Assembly (NCBI GenBank): GCA_963665525.1
Contig: OY762280.1
Coordinates: 1,240,001 to 1,304,000, forward strand
Reading direction: 5' to 3'
Source: UBA12077 sp963665525
Lineage (GTDB): Bacteria; Bacteroidota; Bacteroidia; Bacteroidales; UBA12077
DNA: 64,000 bases
Made by a program: the position numbers and the translations under genes. The notes under the pieces were generated by a model. That model ran no database searches and was not told where the DNA came from. It was given only the letters and a program-made list of their open reading frames with translations. This document shows positions 18,862 through 26,659 of this stretch, piece after piece (within the stretch, counting starts at the first letter, position 1; every line of letters starts with the position of its first letter).

Positions 18862-19335
18862 ATGAAAAATTTACTTACCACATTGTTCGTTTATGCTGCC
18901 TTAATAATTTTCTTAATTGTTAATGACAGTGTGTATTCCCAAAATGTTATCTCTTCTGTAAGTACAGCTAAGAATGCTACAATAGTTAGTAAAGCGTTAA
19001 AGAATTCTAATTCTGAAACTAATGAGTTAAACCGTGATGTTGAAAACTGGATGTCTAATAGAAATTATTTAGATATTAATTCTTCTGATTTTAATTTACT
19101 TGTAATAGCTGCTTTAAATGAAAAGATTGATGAGCAAAATAAAGAACTTGAAGAATGGATGTTTGAAGAAGCAGAATGGATTATACCTGAGTCAAATTTG
19201 GAGTTGATAACTGGTGATGAAATAATGCTAGAGGAATGGATGTTCGATTCATTCTATTGGAAATTACCTGAAGAAAACAAAAGTAATATCGAGAATTGGA
19301 TGCTTGATAAAGAGTTTTGGATTCTGCACAAATAA
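18862..19335 (+). CDS. Small secreted protein with repeated E-x-W-M-x5-W motif
   Basis: A 157-residue protein with a signal peptide (1-26, ending VYSQ). The mature part carries four units that start with (E)-x-W-M at W63, W99, W126 and W146. In the last three an exact seven-residue spacing leads to a second Trp (W106, W133, W153) followed by x-I/L. The first unit has Tyr69 near that place. Linkers are acidic (EEAEWIIPESN, LPEENKSN). I do not recognise the family. The regular aromatic pairs suggest a repeat that binds a ligand or packs on a surface. It is preceded by GGAGG-like bases at 18849-18853 and followed by a good terminator. Confidence 0.75.
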   Translation: MKNLLTTLFVYAALIIFLIVNDSVYSQNVISSVSTAKNATIVSKALKNSNSETNELNRDVENWMSNRNYLDINSSDFNLLVIAALNEKIDEQNKELEEWMFEEAEWIIPESNLELITGDEIMLEEWMFDSFYWKLPEENKSNIENWMLDKEFWILHK

Positions 19336-19390
19336 AAGTACTTTCCTGTCCTTCATATTCATATTTTCCCAATTATGGAGGGTAGTTTGG

Positions 19391-19418
19391 ACCCGGTTTA
19401 TACCGGGTCTTTTTTTTA
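19391..19418 (+). terminator. Terminator of the W-M repeat protein gene
   Basis: A 7-bp stem ACCCGGT/ACCGGGT (19391-19397 and 19402-19408) with a 4-nt loop and a following run of eight T residues. It lies 55 bp after the stop codon. Confidence 0.85.
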
Positions 19419-19462
19419 TTACTGAAATCCATATGGAATCCATGAATATAAAGCCAATTTAA

Positions 19463-19494
19463 TTTGTAAAATGTTTAATTTGAGATTATCTTTG
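19463..19494 (+). promoter_or_regulatory. Promoter of argS (Bacteroidota type)
   Basis: TTTG (19463-19466), a 20-bp spacer and TATCTTTG (19487-19494) match the Bacteroidota -33 TTTG and -7 TAnnTTTG boxes at the expected spacing. The implied start of transcription near 19501 leaves a leader of about 44 nt before argS. Confidence 0.7.
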
Positions 19495-19544
19495 TGCGCT
19501 AAATTTTCAGGTATTACAAGAACAAATTAAGCTTAATACAGAAT

Positions 19545-21338
19545 ATGGATATTGAAATAAAATTGATAGAAGCGGTAGAAGAAGCTGTAAAAAAAATATA
19601 CGGACAAAAAGCTCCTGAAAAAGCAATACAGATACAGAAAACACGAAAAGATTTTGAAGGTGATTTTACATTGGTAGTATTTCCTCTATTACGTGTTTCT
19701 AAAAAACCTCCTGAGCAAACAGCAGAGGAGTTAGGGGAGTATCTTAAAGCACATGTCGATCAGGTATCTGATTATAATGTAATTAAAGGATTCCTGAACT
19801 TATCAATAAACCAAAAATTTTGGATTGAATATTTAAATACTGTAGCTCAGAATAAGAATTACGGTTTTATCTCAAACAAGGAAAATCCTAAAACGATTTT
19901 AATAGAATATTCATCTCCAAATACAAATAAACCTTTACATCTAGGACATATCAGGAATAATTTACTTGGCTATTCTGTTGCCAATATCCTTGAAACGCAA
20001 GGTGATAAAGTATATAAAGTAAATCTGGTTAACGACCGTGGAATACATATTTGTAAGTCGATGTTGGCTTGGCAAAAGTGGGGAAATGAAATCACTCCGG
20101 AAAAAGCCAATAAAAAAGGAGATCATTTAGTTGGTGATTTTTATGTTCAATTCGATCAGGAATACAAAAAAGAAATTCAACAACTGATTGATGAAGGAAA
20201 ATCAGAGACTGAAGCAAAGCAAAATGCTCCATTAATTCTTGAAGCTCAGGAAATGCTACGTAAGTGGGAAGCCAATGATACGGAAGTAAGAGATTTGTGG
20301 AAAAAGATGAATGATTGGGTTCTTAAGGGATTTGATATTACATATGAAAATTTAGGTGTTGATTTCGATAAAACATATTTTGAATCAGAAACTTATAAGC
20401 TTGGAAAAGAGCTTGTATTAAAAGGATGGGAAGAGGGTACTTTTATTAAAAAAGAAGATGGTTCTGTATGGGCTGATTTAACAAGCGACGGTTTAGATCA
20501 GAAAATCCTGTTACGTTCTGATGGAACATCGGTTTATATGACACAGGATTTAGGAACAGCTCATCAGCGATTTAACGATTACAATGCTAATGAAGCTATA
20601 TATGTTGTAGGTAACGAGCAGAATTATCATTTTCAGGTTCTTAAAATTGTTTTAGGAAAATTAGGATTTACCTGGTCTGAAGATCTTCATCATTTATCAT
20701 ATGGAATGGTAGAATTACCAGAGGGTAAAATGAAATCGAGAGAAGGAACTGTTGTTGATGCCGATGATTTATTATTGGAAATGACATCAACAGCCGATGA
20801 GATGTCTCGTGAGCTTGGAAAATTAGAAGCCTACTCTGAAGAAGAAAGAAAACAAATTATCGAAACCATAGGTTTAGGTGCACTTAAATATTTCATATTA
20901 AAGGTTGATCCTAAAAAAACAATGACCTTTGATCCTAAGGAGTCTATTGATTTTAACGGGAATACGGGACCTTTTATTCAGTATACTTATGCCAGGATTC
21001 AGTCATTAAATAGAAAGGCTAAGGATAAAGGAATTCATCTTCCAGAAGAAATTAAAGCTGATGTAGAAGTTACTAACAAAGAATTGCAGCTCATAAAACA
21101 AATTCAAAGCTATCCTGAAGCCTTAAGAGAAGCGGCCAAGGATTTTAGTCCGGCTCAGGTAGCTAATTATGTTTACGATTTAGCAAAAGAATTCAACCAA
21201 TTCTATCACGATCATCCAATTATGAGTGAATCAGATAAAGCGGTGTCTGAATTTAGATTATTCCTTTCAAATCAGGTTGGAAGGATTATAGAATCGGGAA
21301 TGGGCTTGTTAGGAATTAATGTGCCAGAAAGAATGTAA
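19545..21338 (+). CDS. argS: Arginyl-tRNA synthetase
   Basis: Charges tRNA-Arg in the cytoplasm. At 597 residues it is full length for a class I synthetase. The N-terminal Add-1 domain (about 1-110) is followed by the catalytic Rossmann fold with the HIGH box PLHLGHIRNN (about 131-140) and the degenerate KMSKS box GKMKSREGT. A C-terminal DALR anticodon-binding domain runs to the end, with the ending GLLGINVPERM typical of ArgS. It has its own promoter; ffh follows 91 bp later. Confidence 0.98.
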   Translation: MDIEIKLIEAVEEAVKKIYGQKAPEKAIQIQKTRKDFEGDFTLVVFPLLRVSKKPPEQTAEELGEYLKAHVDQVSDYNVIKGFLNLSINQKFWIEYLNTVAQNKNYGFISNKENPKTILIEYSSPNTNKPLHLGHIRNNLLGYSVANILETQGDKVYKVNLVNDRGIHICKSMLAWQKWGNEITPEKANKKGDHLVGDFYVQFDQEYKKEIQQLIDEGKSETEAKQNAPLILEAQEMLRKWEANDTEVRDLWKKMNDWVLKGFDITYENLGVDFDKTYFESETYKLGKELVLKGWEEGTFIKKEDGSVWADLTSDGLDQKILLRSDGTSVYMTQDLGTAHQRFNDYNANEAIYVVGNEQNYHFQVLKIVLGKLGFTWSEDLHHLSYGMVELPEGKMKSREGTVVDADDLLLEMTSTADEMSRELGKLEAYSEEERKQIIETIGLGALKYFILKVDPKKTMTFDPKESIDFNGNTGPFIQYTYARIQSLNRKAKDKGIHLPEEIKADVEVTNKELQLIKQIQSYPEALREAAKDFSPAQVANYVYDLAKEFNQFYHDHPIMSESDKAVSEFRLFLSNQVGRIIESGMGLLGINVPERM

Positions 21339-21376
21339 TTAGGAATTACGAATTTAGATTTAGGAATTACGAATTT
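21339..21376 (+). repeat. Short tandem direct repeat between argS and ffh
   Basis: The 17-mer TTAGGAATTACGAATTT occurs twice, at 21339-21355 and 21360-21376, separated by 4 bp. No gene or terminator is seen in this 91-bp gap. Confidence 0.7.
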
Positions 21377-21429
21377 GAATTATCGGGCACTTAAATTAAA
21401 TTTGTGTGATTAAATAAGATTTTAAAAAT

Positions 21430-22761
21430 ATGTTTGAAAATTTATCAGAACGCTTAGAAAAATCCTTTAAAATATTAAAAGGACAAGGTCGAATATCAGA
21501 AATAAATATTGCAGAAACATTAAAAGATGTGCGTCGTGCATTACTCGATGCCGATGTGAACTATAAAATTGCAAAAACCTTTACCGATAATGTAAAACAA
21601 AAAGCACTTGGTCAGGATGTATTAAATGCAGTAAAACCAAGTCAAATGATGGTAAAGATTGTTCACGATGAACTTGCCGAGTTGATGGGTGGACAAACTA
21701 CTGATATCAATTTAAAAGGAAATCCTACCGTTGTTTTAATATCTGGTCTACAAGGTTCTGGTAAAACAACTTTTACAGGAAAACTTGCTAATTATTTAAA
21801 ATCAAAAAAACAAAAGCATCCTTTATTAGTAGCGTGTGATGTTTACCGTCCTGCTGCGATTGAACAGTTAAAGGTTTTAGGAGAACAGATCAATGTTCCC
21901 GTTTACACAGAGGAAGATAGTAAAGATCCTGTTAAAATTGCTAAAAATGCGATCAAGCAAGCAAAAAAAGATGGTCAGAATTTAGTCATTGTCGATACTG
22001 CTGGTCGTTTAGCTGTAGATGAAGAGATGATGAACGAGATTGCTGCTATTCATAAAGCCATTGATCCTGAAGAAACTTTGTTTGTTGTTGACTCAATGAC
22101 AGGTCAGGATGCTGTAAATACAGCTAAAGAATTTAACGACCGATTAGATTTCGATGGTGTTGTTCTTACCAAATTAGATGGTGATACTCGTGGTGGAGCT
22201 GCATTATCAATACGTTCGGTTGTTAATAAACCAATTAAGTTTATCGGTTCGGGCGAGAAAATGGAAGCTATTGATGTTTTCCACCCTGATCGTATGGCCG
22301 ACCGAATTCTTGGTATGGGTGATGTTGTTTCGCTGGTTGAGAAAGCACAGGAACAATACGACCAGGAGGAAGCAAGAAAGTTAAGCAAAAAAATTGCTAA
22401 AAATCAATTCGATTTTGATGATTTCTTATCTCAAATAGGCCAGATTAAGAAAATGGGTAACCTGAAAGATCTGGCTGGAATGATCCCTGGAATGGGTAAG
22501 ATGATGAAAAAAATTGATATTGATGATGATGCTTTTAAAGGGATTGAAGCCATTATTAAATCAATGACACCGGAAGAACGTTCCAATCCAAAAATATTGA
22601 ACGGAAGTAGAAGAAAACGTATTGCTCGTGGTAGTGGAAACGATATTCAGGAAGTGAATCGTTTAATTAAACAATTCGACGAAACCAAAAAGATGATGAA
22701 AATGATGAAAGATGGAAAGGGAATGGCAGGTTTAATGAGTCGTATGGGAGGAATGAGATAA
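21430..22761 (+). CDS. ffh: Signal recognition particle protein Ffh
   Basis: The SRP GTPase that binds signal sequences of nascent membrane proteins with 4.5S RNA and hands them to FtsY. It has 443 residues. The N domain (1-90) is followed by the G domain with GLQGSGKTT (P-loop), the DVYRPAA insertion-box region, DTAGRL and TKLDGD, and a Met-rich M domain (about 325-443) with GMGKMMKKIDIDDD and the RNA-binding segment NGSRRKRIARGSG. The 4.5S RNA gene is not in the window. Confidence 0.98.
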   Translation: MFENLSERLEKSFKILKGQGRISEINIAETLKDVRRALLDADVNYKIAKTFTDNVKQKALGQDVLNAVKPSQMMVKIVHDELAELMGGQTTDINLKGNPTVVLISGLQGSGKTTFTGKLANYLKSKKQKHPLLVACDVYRPAAIEQLKVLGEQINVPVYTEEDSKDPVKIAKNAIKQAKKDGQNLVIVDTAGRLAVDEEMMNEIAAIHKAIDPEETLFVVDSMTGQDAVNTAKEFNDRLDFDGVVLTKLDGDTRGGAALSIRSVVNKPIKFIGSGEKMEAIDVFHPDRMADRILGMGDVVSLVEKAQEQYDQEEARKLSKKIAKNQFDFDDFLSQIGQIKKMGNLKDLAGMIPGMGKMMKKIDIDDDAFKGIEAIIKSMTPEERSNPKILNGSRRKRIARGSGNDIQEVNRLIKQFDETKKMMKMMKDGKGMAGLMSRMGGMR

Positions 22762-22812
22762 ATTTTGAACTTTACGAATTTATAAATGTTACTACCATAA
22801 AAATATTATATC

Positions 22813-23700
22813 ATGAAATTAATAGACGGTAAAAAAGTTGCAAATCAAATAAAAGAAGAAATTGCACTTGAGGTACAACAAATCAAGGAGCAAGGTGGTA
22901 AGATTCCTCACTTAGCTGCAATAATTGTTGGTCATGATGGTGCAAGTGAAACATATGTAGGCCATAAAGAAAAAGCTTGTAATCAGGTTGGATTTAATTC
23001 TACTGTATTACGTTTCGAAGATGATATTGAAGAAGATACCCTTTTACGAAAAGTTCATGAATTAAATGAGGATACTGAAATTGATGGATTTATTGTTCAA
23101 CTTCCATTACCAAAACATATTTCAGAACAAAAGATTATCGAAGCGATTGACCCTAAAAAGGATGTAGATGGTTTCCATCCAATTAATTTAGGTAGAATGG
23201 TTATTGGATTACCAGCTTATATTTCAGCGACTCCTGCAGGAATTATGGAGCTTATCGATCGTTACGATATTGAAACATCAGGAAAAGATGTTGTGGTTAT
23301 TGGACGTAGTAATATTGTTGGTAAACCGATTAGTATCTTATTAGCACAAAAAGCAAAACGAGGAAATGCAACAGTAACCTTAACACATAGTCGAACAAAA
23401 GATTTAAAGGAAGTCGTTTCAAGAGCTGATATTATCATAGCTGCATTGGGACAAGCTGAATTTTTAACTGCCGATATGGTTAAAGAAGGAGCAACAGTTA
23501 TTGATGTTGGAATTACCAGAGTAAAATCTGATAAAACAAAATCGGGATGGAAATTATTAGGTGATGTTAAGTATGATGAAGTAGCAGAAAAAGCTGAGTA
23601 CATTACACCAGTTCCTGGTGGAGTAGGACCAATGACTATTGTTTCACTGATGCAAAATACATTGAAAGCTGCAAAAGGAGAGATTTATCCAAAAATATAA
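22813..23700 (+). CDS. folD: Bifunctional methylenetetrahydrofolate dehydrogenase/cyclohydrolase
   Basis: Interconverts methylene-, methenyl- and formyl-tetrahydrofolate in one-carbon metabolism. At 295 residues it is normal length. Seen: GHDGASETYVGHKEKAC with the catalytic Tyr and Lys, IVQLPLPKH, the signature DVDGFHPINLGR, the NADP-binding IGRSNIVGKP, and PVPGGVGPMTI. It lies 51 bp after ffh on the same strand, probably on the same transcript, and is followed by a terminator. Confidence 0.98.
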   Translation: MKLIDGKKVANQIKEEIALEVQQIKEQGGKIPHLAAIIVGHDGASETYVGHKEKACNQVGFNSTVLRFEDDIEEDTLLRKVHELNEDTEIDGFIVQLPLPKHISEQKIIEAIDPKKDVDGFHPINLGRMVIGLPAYISATPAGIMELIDRYDIETSGKDVVVIGRSNIVGKPISILLAQKAKRGNATVTLTHSRTKDLKEVVSRADIIIAALGQAEFLTADMVKEGATVIDVGITRVKSDKTKSGWKLLGDVKYDEVAEKAEYITPVPGGVGPMTIVSLMQNTLKAAKGEIYPKI

Positions 23701-23721
23701 TAAATGATATATAAACGAATT

Positions 23722-23752
23722 GAGGTTATTCTTTGGAATAGCCTCTTTTTTT
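23722..23752 (+). terminator. Terminator of folD
   Basis: A 10-bp stem GAGGTTATTC/GAATAGCCTC (23722-23731 and 23736-23745, one G-T pair), loop TTTG, followed by seven T residues. It is 21 bp after the folD stop. Confidence 0.85.
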
Positions 23753-23842
23753 ATGCTGTTTTTTAGCTAGTTGCAATTTATTCTGGAAATAATTTTAACT
23801 TTTTTGTTATGTTTACCTGCTTTTCTCGTTATCAAAAGTAGA

Positions 23843-24355
23843 ATGAATACAAACGAATTTAAAAATAAAGTTTTATCACTCTCAGATCGATTATTCCCGA
23901 TGGTTGCTCGTATGCTTGGTAATCATGAGAATGCACAAGACGCCGTGCAGGTTATTATGATGAAGTTGTGGGATAAACGTAAGCAACTTGGGAAGCATCC
24001 GAATATAGCAGGTTTCGTATTCTTAACTGCACGAAATTATTGTATGGATATATTAAAAAAGAATCATCCGGAAATGGAAGATTCAGAGTTCATGATTCAT
24101 ATACTGGAATCTGGAAAAACTGGATTGGAGGAATTAGAACATAAAGAACTTAATAATCTCGTTAAGAGAATAATTAAAACTTTACCTAAGCAACAACAGG
24201 AAGTTATCATATTACGCGATTTAGATGGTCTTGAGTATACAGAAATATGCGATATCACACAACTTAAAGTAGAACATATAAGAGTTTTATTATCGCGTGC
24301 ACGCAAAACAGTAAGTACTGAGTTAAATAAAATCTATTGTTATGAGCAAGGATAA
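23843..24355 (+). CDS. ECF-type RNA polymerase sigma factor
   Basis: A sigma-70 family extracytoplasmic-function factor of 170 residues from the ATG at 23843. An upstream TTG at 23771 would add a hydrophobic stretch atypical for sigma factors, so I reject it. Region 2 (about 15-85) contains LFPMVARMLGNHENAQDAVQ and WDKRKQLGKHPNIAGF, and region 4 (about 115-165) ends LPKQQQEVIILRDLDGLEY with helix-turn-helix VEHIRVLLSRARK. The next gene overlaps it by 14 bp, the usual arrangement of a sigma factor with its anti-sigma. Target promoters are unknown, but self-regulation of this operon is likely. Confidence 0.9.
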   Translation: MNTNEFKNKVLSLSDRLFPMVARMLGNHENAQDAVQVIMMKLWDKRKQLGKHPNIAGFVFLTARNYCMDILKKNHPEMEDSEFMIHILESGKTGLEELEHKELNNLVKRIIKTLPKQQQEVIILRDLDGLEYTEICDITQLKVEHIRVLLSRARKTVSTELNKIYCYEQG

Positions 24356-24773
24356 ATTTAAAGACTTGATTAAAAAGTATGAAGCAGGATTAAGCACCCT
24401 GCCAGAGGAACAGATTCTTTCTGATAATGCCAAACAGTTAGGAACAGAGGCTGAATCGTGGTTTAAATTTATTCAACATAATAAAAGAAAAGTACCGGAA
24501 GGTTTACAAGATACTATTTGGGAATCGATACAAAGAAAAAGGATTGTCAATCGTCGATTAAGCCTTGGTATCATATCGGCTGCTGCATCGATATTGTTGC
24601 TGCTAAGTCTTATAGTTTTTAATCCCTTTAGTAAAAAACAAAGTTATCAAATGAAAGAAGCTTTATTAAACGAGGCAATCAATATGTTTGAAGATCAAGT
24701 GTCTGATGAAAAGGCAGAAATGAAATCTATTTATGAAGACGATATGATTATAATTTATGCATCCGCGGAATAA
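24342..24773 (+). CDS. Putative anti-sigma factor, single membrane helix
   Basis: A 143-residue protein with a cytoplasmic N-terminus (about 1-75, helical, rich in Lys and Glu), one membrane helix (about 76-95, LSLGIISAAASILLLLSLIV) and a short acidic periplasmic tail (about 48 residues). The 14-bp overlap with the sigma gene and the topology fit an anti-sigma factor. I see no zinc-binding HxxxCxxC motif, so it is not of the classic ZAS type and the call rests on context. The next gene starts 35 bp downstream. Confidence 0.65.
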   Translation: MSKDKFKDLIKKYEAGLSTLPEEQILSDNAKQLGTEAESWFKFIQHNKRKVPEGLQDTIWESIQRKRIVNRRLSLGIISAAASILLLLSLIVFNPFSKKQSYQMKEALLNEAINMFEDQVSDEKAEMKSIYEDDMIIIYASAE

Positions 24774-24808
24774 TTCAATATAAATTTATTAATTACACCT
24801 AATTAAAA

Positions 24809-25321
24809 ATGATTATGAAAAAAATATTATTTACAACATTATTCGCATGCTTTGTAGTTTTAATACAAGCACAAGAAGTTAAAATAGAAAATAAAGAAAA
24901 AAAAGATGATCTTATTATAAAAGTTAAAGAAGGTCAAACTCCTGACGTTTACATTGATGGTAAGAAGTATGATAACGATATCATTGAATTATTGGATCAG
25001 GATAAAATTGAATCGGTAACAGTAATAAAGGAAGAACAAGCATTAAAAGAGTACAATGCACCAAACGGTGTTATCCTGATTAAAACTAAAAAGGAAGATG
25101 AATCGAAAATTGTTATTAATGGAGCTACAGCTAAAATTAAAGATAATCCTAAAATTATTGTGGATGGCAAAGTATCAGATCAGGATATCTTAGAAAAAAT
25201 ATCACCGGATGATATTTACTCCATTGATGTGATAAAAGGTGAAAAAGCACTGAAAGAATATGATGCTCCCAATGGTGTTATTTTGATTACTACCAAAAAG
25301 AAAATGAAAGAAAAGAAATAA
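24809..25321 (+). CDS. Periplasmic protein of two TonB-plug-like repeats
   Basis: A 170-residue exported protein with signal peptide (cleavage near LIQA-QE). Two homologous units of about 50 residues (44-96 and 114-164) each read V-x-I/V-D-G-K, I-x-S/T-I/V-x-V-I-K, A-L-K-E-Y and A-P-N-G-V-I-L-I-x-T-K-K. That is the core strand-turn pattern of the TonB-dependent-receptor plug (IDG ... I-x-V-x-K ... GVI-x-I-x-T-K-K), without any barrel. Similar isolated plug modules occur at the ends of Bacteroidota BlaR1/M56 proteins. The start may instead be the ATG at 24815. Being third in the sigma/anti-sigma operon suggests a role in envelope signalling. Confidence 0.7.
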   Translation: MIMKKILFTTLFACFVVLIQAQEVKIENKEKKDDLIIKVKEGQTPDVYIDGKKYDNDIIELLDQDKIESVTVIKEEQALKEYNAPNGVILIKTKKEDESKIVINGATAKIKDNPKIIVDGKVSDQDILEKISPDDIYSIDVIKGEKALKEYDAPNGVILITTKKKMKEKK

Positions 25322-25328
25322 ACAATAA

Positions 25329-25356
25329 AAGAGCCTCAATTTGAGGCTCTTTTTGA
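25329..25356 (+). terminator. Terminator of the sigma-factor operon
   Basis: A perfect 9-bp stem GAGCCTCAA/TTGAGGCTC (25331-25339 and 25341-25349) with a 1-nt centre, followed by TTTTTG. It is 9 bp after the stop codon of the plug-repeat gene. Confidence 0.85.
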
Positions 25357-25416
25357 TTTTAGTATTGTATGTAAATTCTAATTTGATTAAAAAGTTATAA
25401 AATATACTTGTAAACT

Positions 25417-25682
25417 CAGTTCGCCTGAGGCTATAGAAAATAAATAAGATAACAAAACAGTTAGGCGGCGGTTCAACCGCCGTCTGTCTATATATTATTA
25501 CAATAATACTTAAGATTAGGCTATAGCCTAATCTTAACATCATTTTGCGTTTAGTTTGCAAAATGTTATAAATAATACATAGCAGTTCGGCGGTGGCCCT
25601 GTCTGCCGATAGGCAGGTACAGCCAGCGTCGGATTATTATATCTAAAAGAATACAAAGCTTAGGCTGTAGCCTAAGCTTAAC
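25417..25682 (+). repeat. Left RAYT-flanking cassette with four palindromes
   Basis: This roughly 266-bp unit fills most of the 405-bp gap upstream of the transposase gene and recurs downstream (26309-26572) in the same orientation. It holds four hairpins: P1 GC-rich (25466-25482, CGGCGGTT-c-AACCGCCG), P2 a perfect 26-bp palindrome (25511-25536) with core TTAGGCTATAGCCTAA, P3 a long imperfect GC-rich hairpin (about 25588-25633) with CTGCC-gata-GGCAG at its tip, and P4 (25656-25679) with core TTAGGCTGTAGCCTAA. P2 and P4 share their core, as REP sequences do. The unit ends 44 bp before the transposase start. Confidence 0.85.
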
Positions 25683-25726
25683 TTTTTTATTGGTATAGTA
25701 TTAGCAAAAATTATTAAATTTGATAT

Positions 25727-26287
25727 ATGTCAACAGGCTATAAAATAAACGATCAAGAAGGAGTTTATTATTTAACTTTTCAAATTGTTGGTTGGGTCGA
25801 TATTTTTACACGCAAAATTTATAGAGATATTGTTATTGATAGTTTTAAATATTGTCAAGAGCAAAAGGGGCTGGAAATTTATGCTTTTGTTATTATGTCA
25901 AACCATATTCACATACTGGCTCGAAGTGCAGTAGGGGATTTAAGTGGTACTATTAGAGATTTTAAAAACTATACCAGTAAGAAATTTTTAGAAGTTATAC
26001 ACGATAAGAAAGAAAGCAGGCGCGATTGGATGAACGTTGTTTTTGGTTATCATGGTAAATATAAAAAGAATCAGACTTATCAGGTTTGGACACATGAAAA
26101 TCATGCCGAATATATTTATAGTCAAAAATTTATTGAACAAAAGATTGAATATATTCATAACAATCCGGTTAAGGCAGGTATAGTTGAAAAACCAGAAGAT
26201 TATTTGTATTCAAGCGCCAGGAATTATGCCGATTTAGAAAGTGTGATAGAAATAATAAAAGCTGATATTAATTGGAAGACAATATGA
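25727..26287 (+). CDS. REP-associated tyrosine transposase (RAYT, Y1/HUH family)
   Basis: A 186-residue single-strand transposase relative of IS200/IS605 TnpA. The HUH metal site is His60-Ile-His62 in MSNHIHIL. The catalytic Tyr is most likely Tyr142 in EYIHNNPVKAG, the family's hallmark segment, followed by YLYSSARNY. Typical TnpA is about 150 residues, and RAYTs carry a longer C-terminus as here. The gene lies centrally between two copies of a palindrome-rich cassette, as expected of a domesticated transposase that moves REP sequences. It appears intact, with no frameshift. No TnpB or other transposon gene is present. Confidence 0.88.
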   Translation: MSTGYKINDQEGVYYLTFQIVGWVDIFTRKIYRDIVIDSFKYCQEQKGLEIYAFVIMSNHIHILARSAVGDLSGTIRDFKNYTSKKFLEVIHDKKESRRDWMNVVFGYHGKYKKNQTYQVWTHENHAEYIYSQKFIEQKIEYIHNNPVKAGIVEKPEDYLYSSARNYADLESVIEIIKADINWKTI

Positions 26288-26308
26288 AGAAATTTAAAGA
26301 AAACGACA

Positions 26309-26572
26309 CAGTTCTCCTTAGGCTATAAAAAATAAATAAAATTTCATAACAGTTAGGCGGCGGATTTTCCGCCGTATTTCTATATTAATATAATTATACT
26401 AAAGATTAGGCTGTAGCCTAATCTTAACGTCATTTTGCGTTTAGTTTGCCAAATGTTATAAATAATACATAGTAGTTCGGCGGTGGCCCTGTCTGCCGAC
26501 AGGCAGGTATAGCCAGCGTCGGATTATTATATGCAAAATAATACAAAGCTTAGGCTACAGCCTATGTTTAAC
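26309..26572 (+). repeat. Right RAYT-flanking cassette with four palindromes
   Basis: This is the second copy of the cassette at 25417-25682, same orientation, starting 21 bp after the transposase stop and filling most of the 372-bp gap to the next gene. P1 is at 26358-26374 (CGGCGGA-ttt-TCCGCCG), P2 at 26402-26425, P3 at about 26478-26523 and P4 at 26546-26569. Long stretches match the left copy exactly. P1 differs by paired changes that keep the stem, whereas P4 has lost pairing on its right arm (CCTATGTTT against CCTAAGCTT). Confidence 0.85.
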
Positions 26573-26659
26573 ATCAGTCTGTGAGAATATCATAAAGAAT
26601 AGTTTATCTGTAACAGATAAGTAATGAATAATTTCAAACAAAAAGTTAACAGCCAATCG

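Noticed and set aside
22104..22388. Reading frames of 68-94 codons on both strands within ffh
   Set aside because: Shadows of the Ffh G and M domains; no independent support.
23771..23842. N-terminal extension of the ECF sigma factor from a TTG start
   Set aside because: It would add a membrane-like segment foreign to the family and lies directly after the folD terminator.
25417..26572. CRISPR array or restriction-type repeat locus
   Set aside because: There are only two long copies, without regular short repeats and spacers, and no cas genes nearby.
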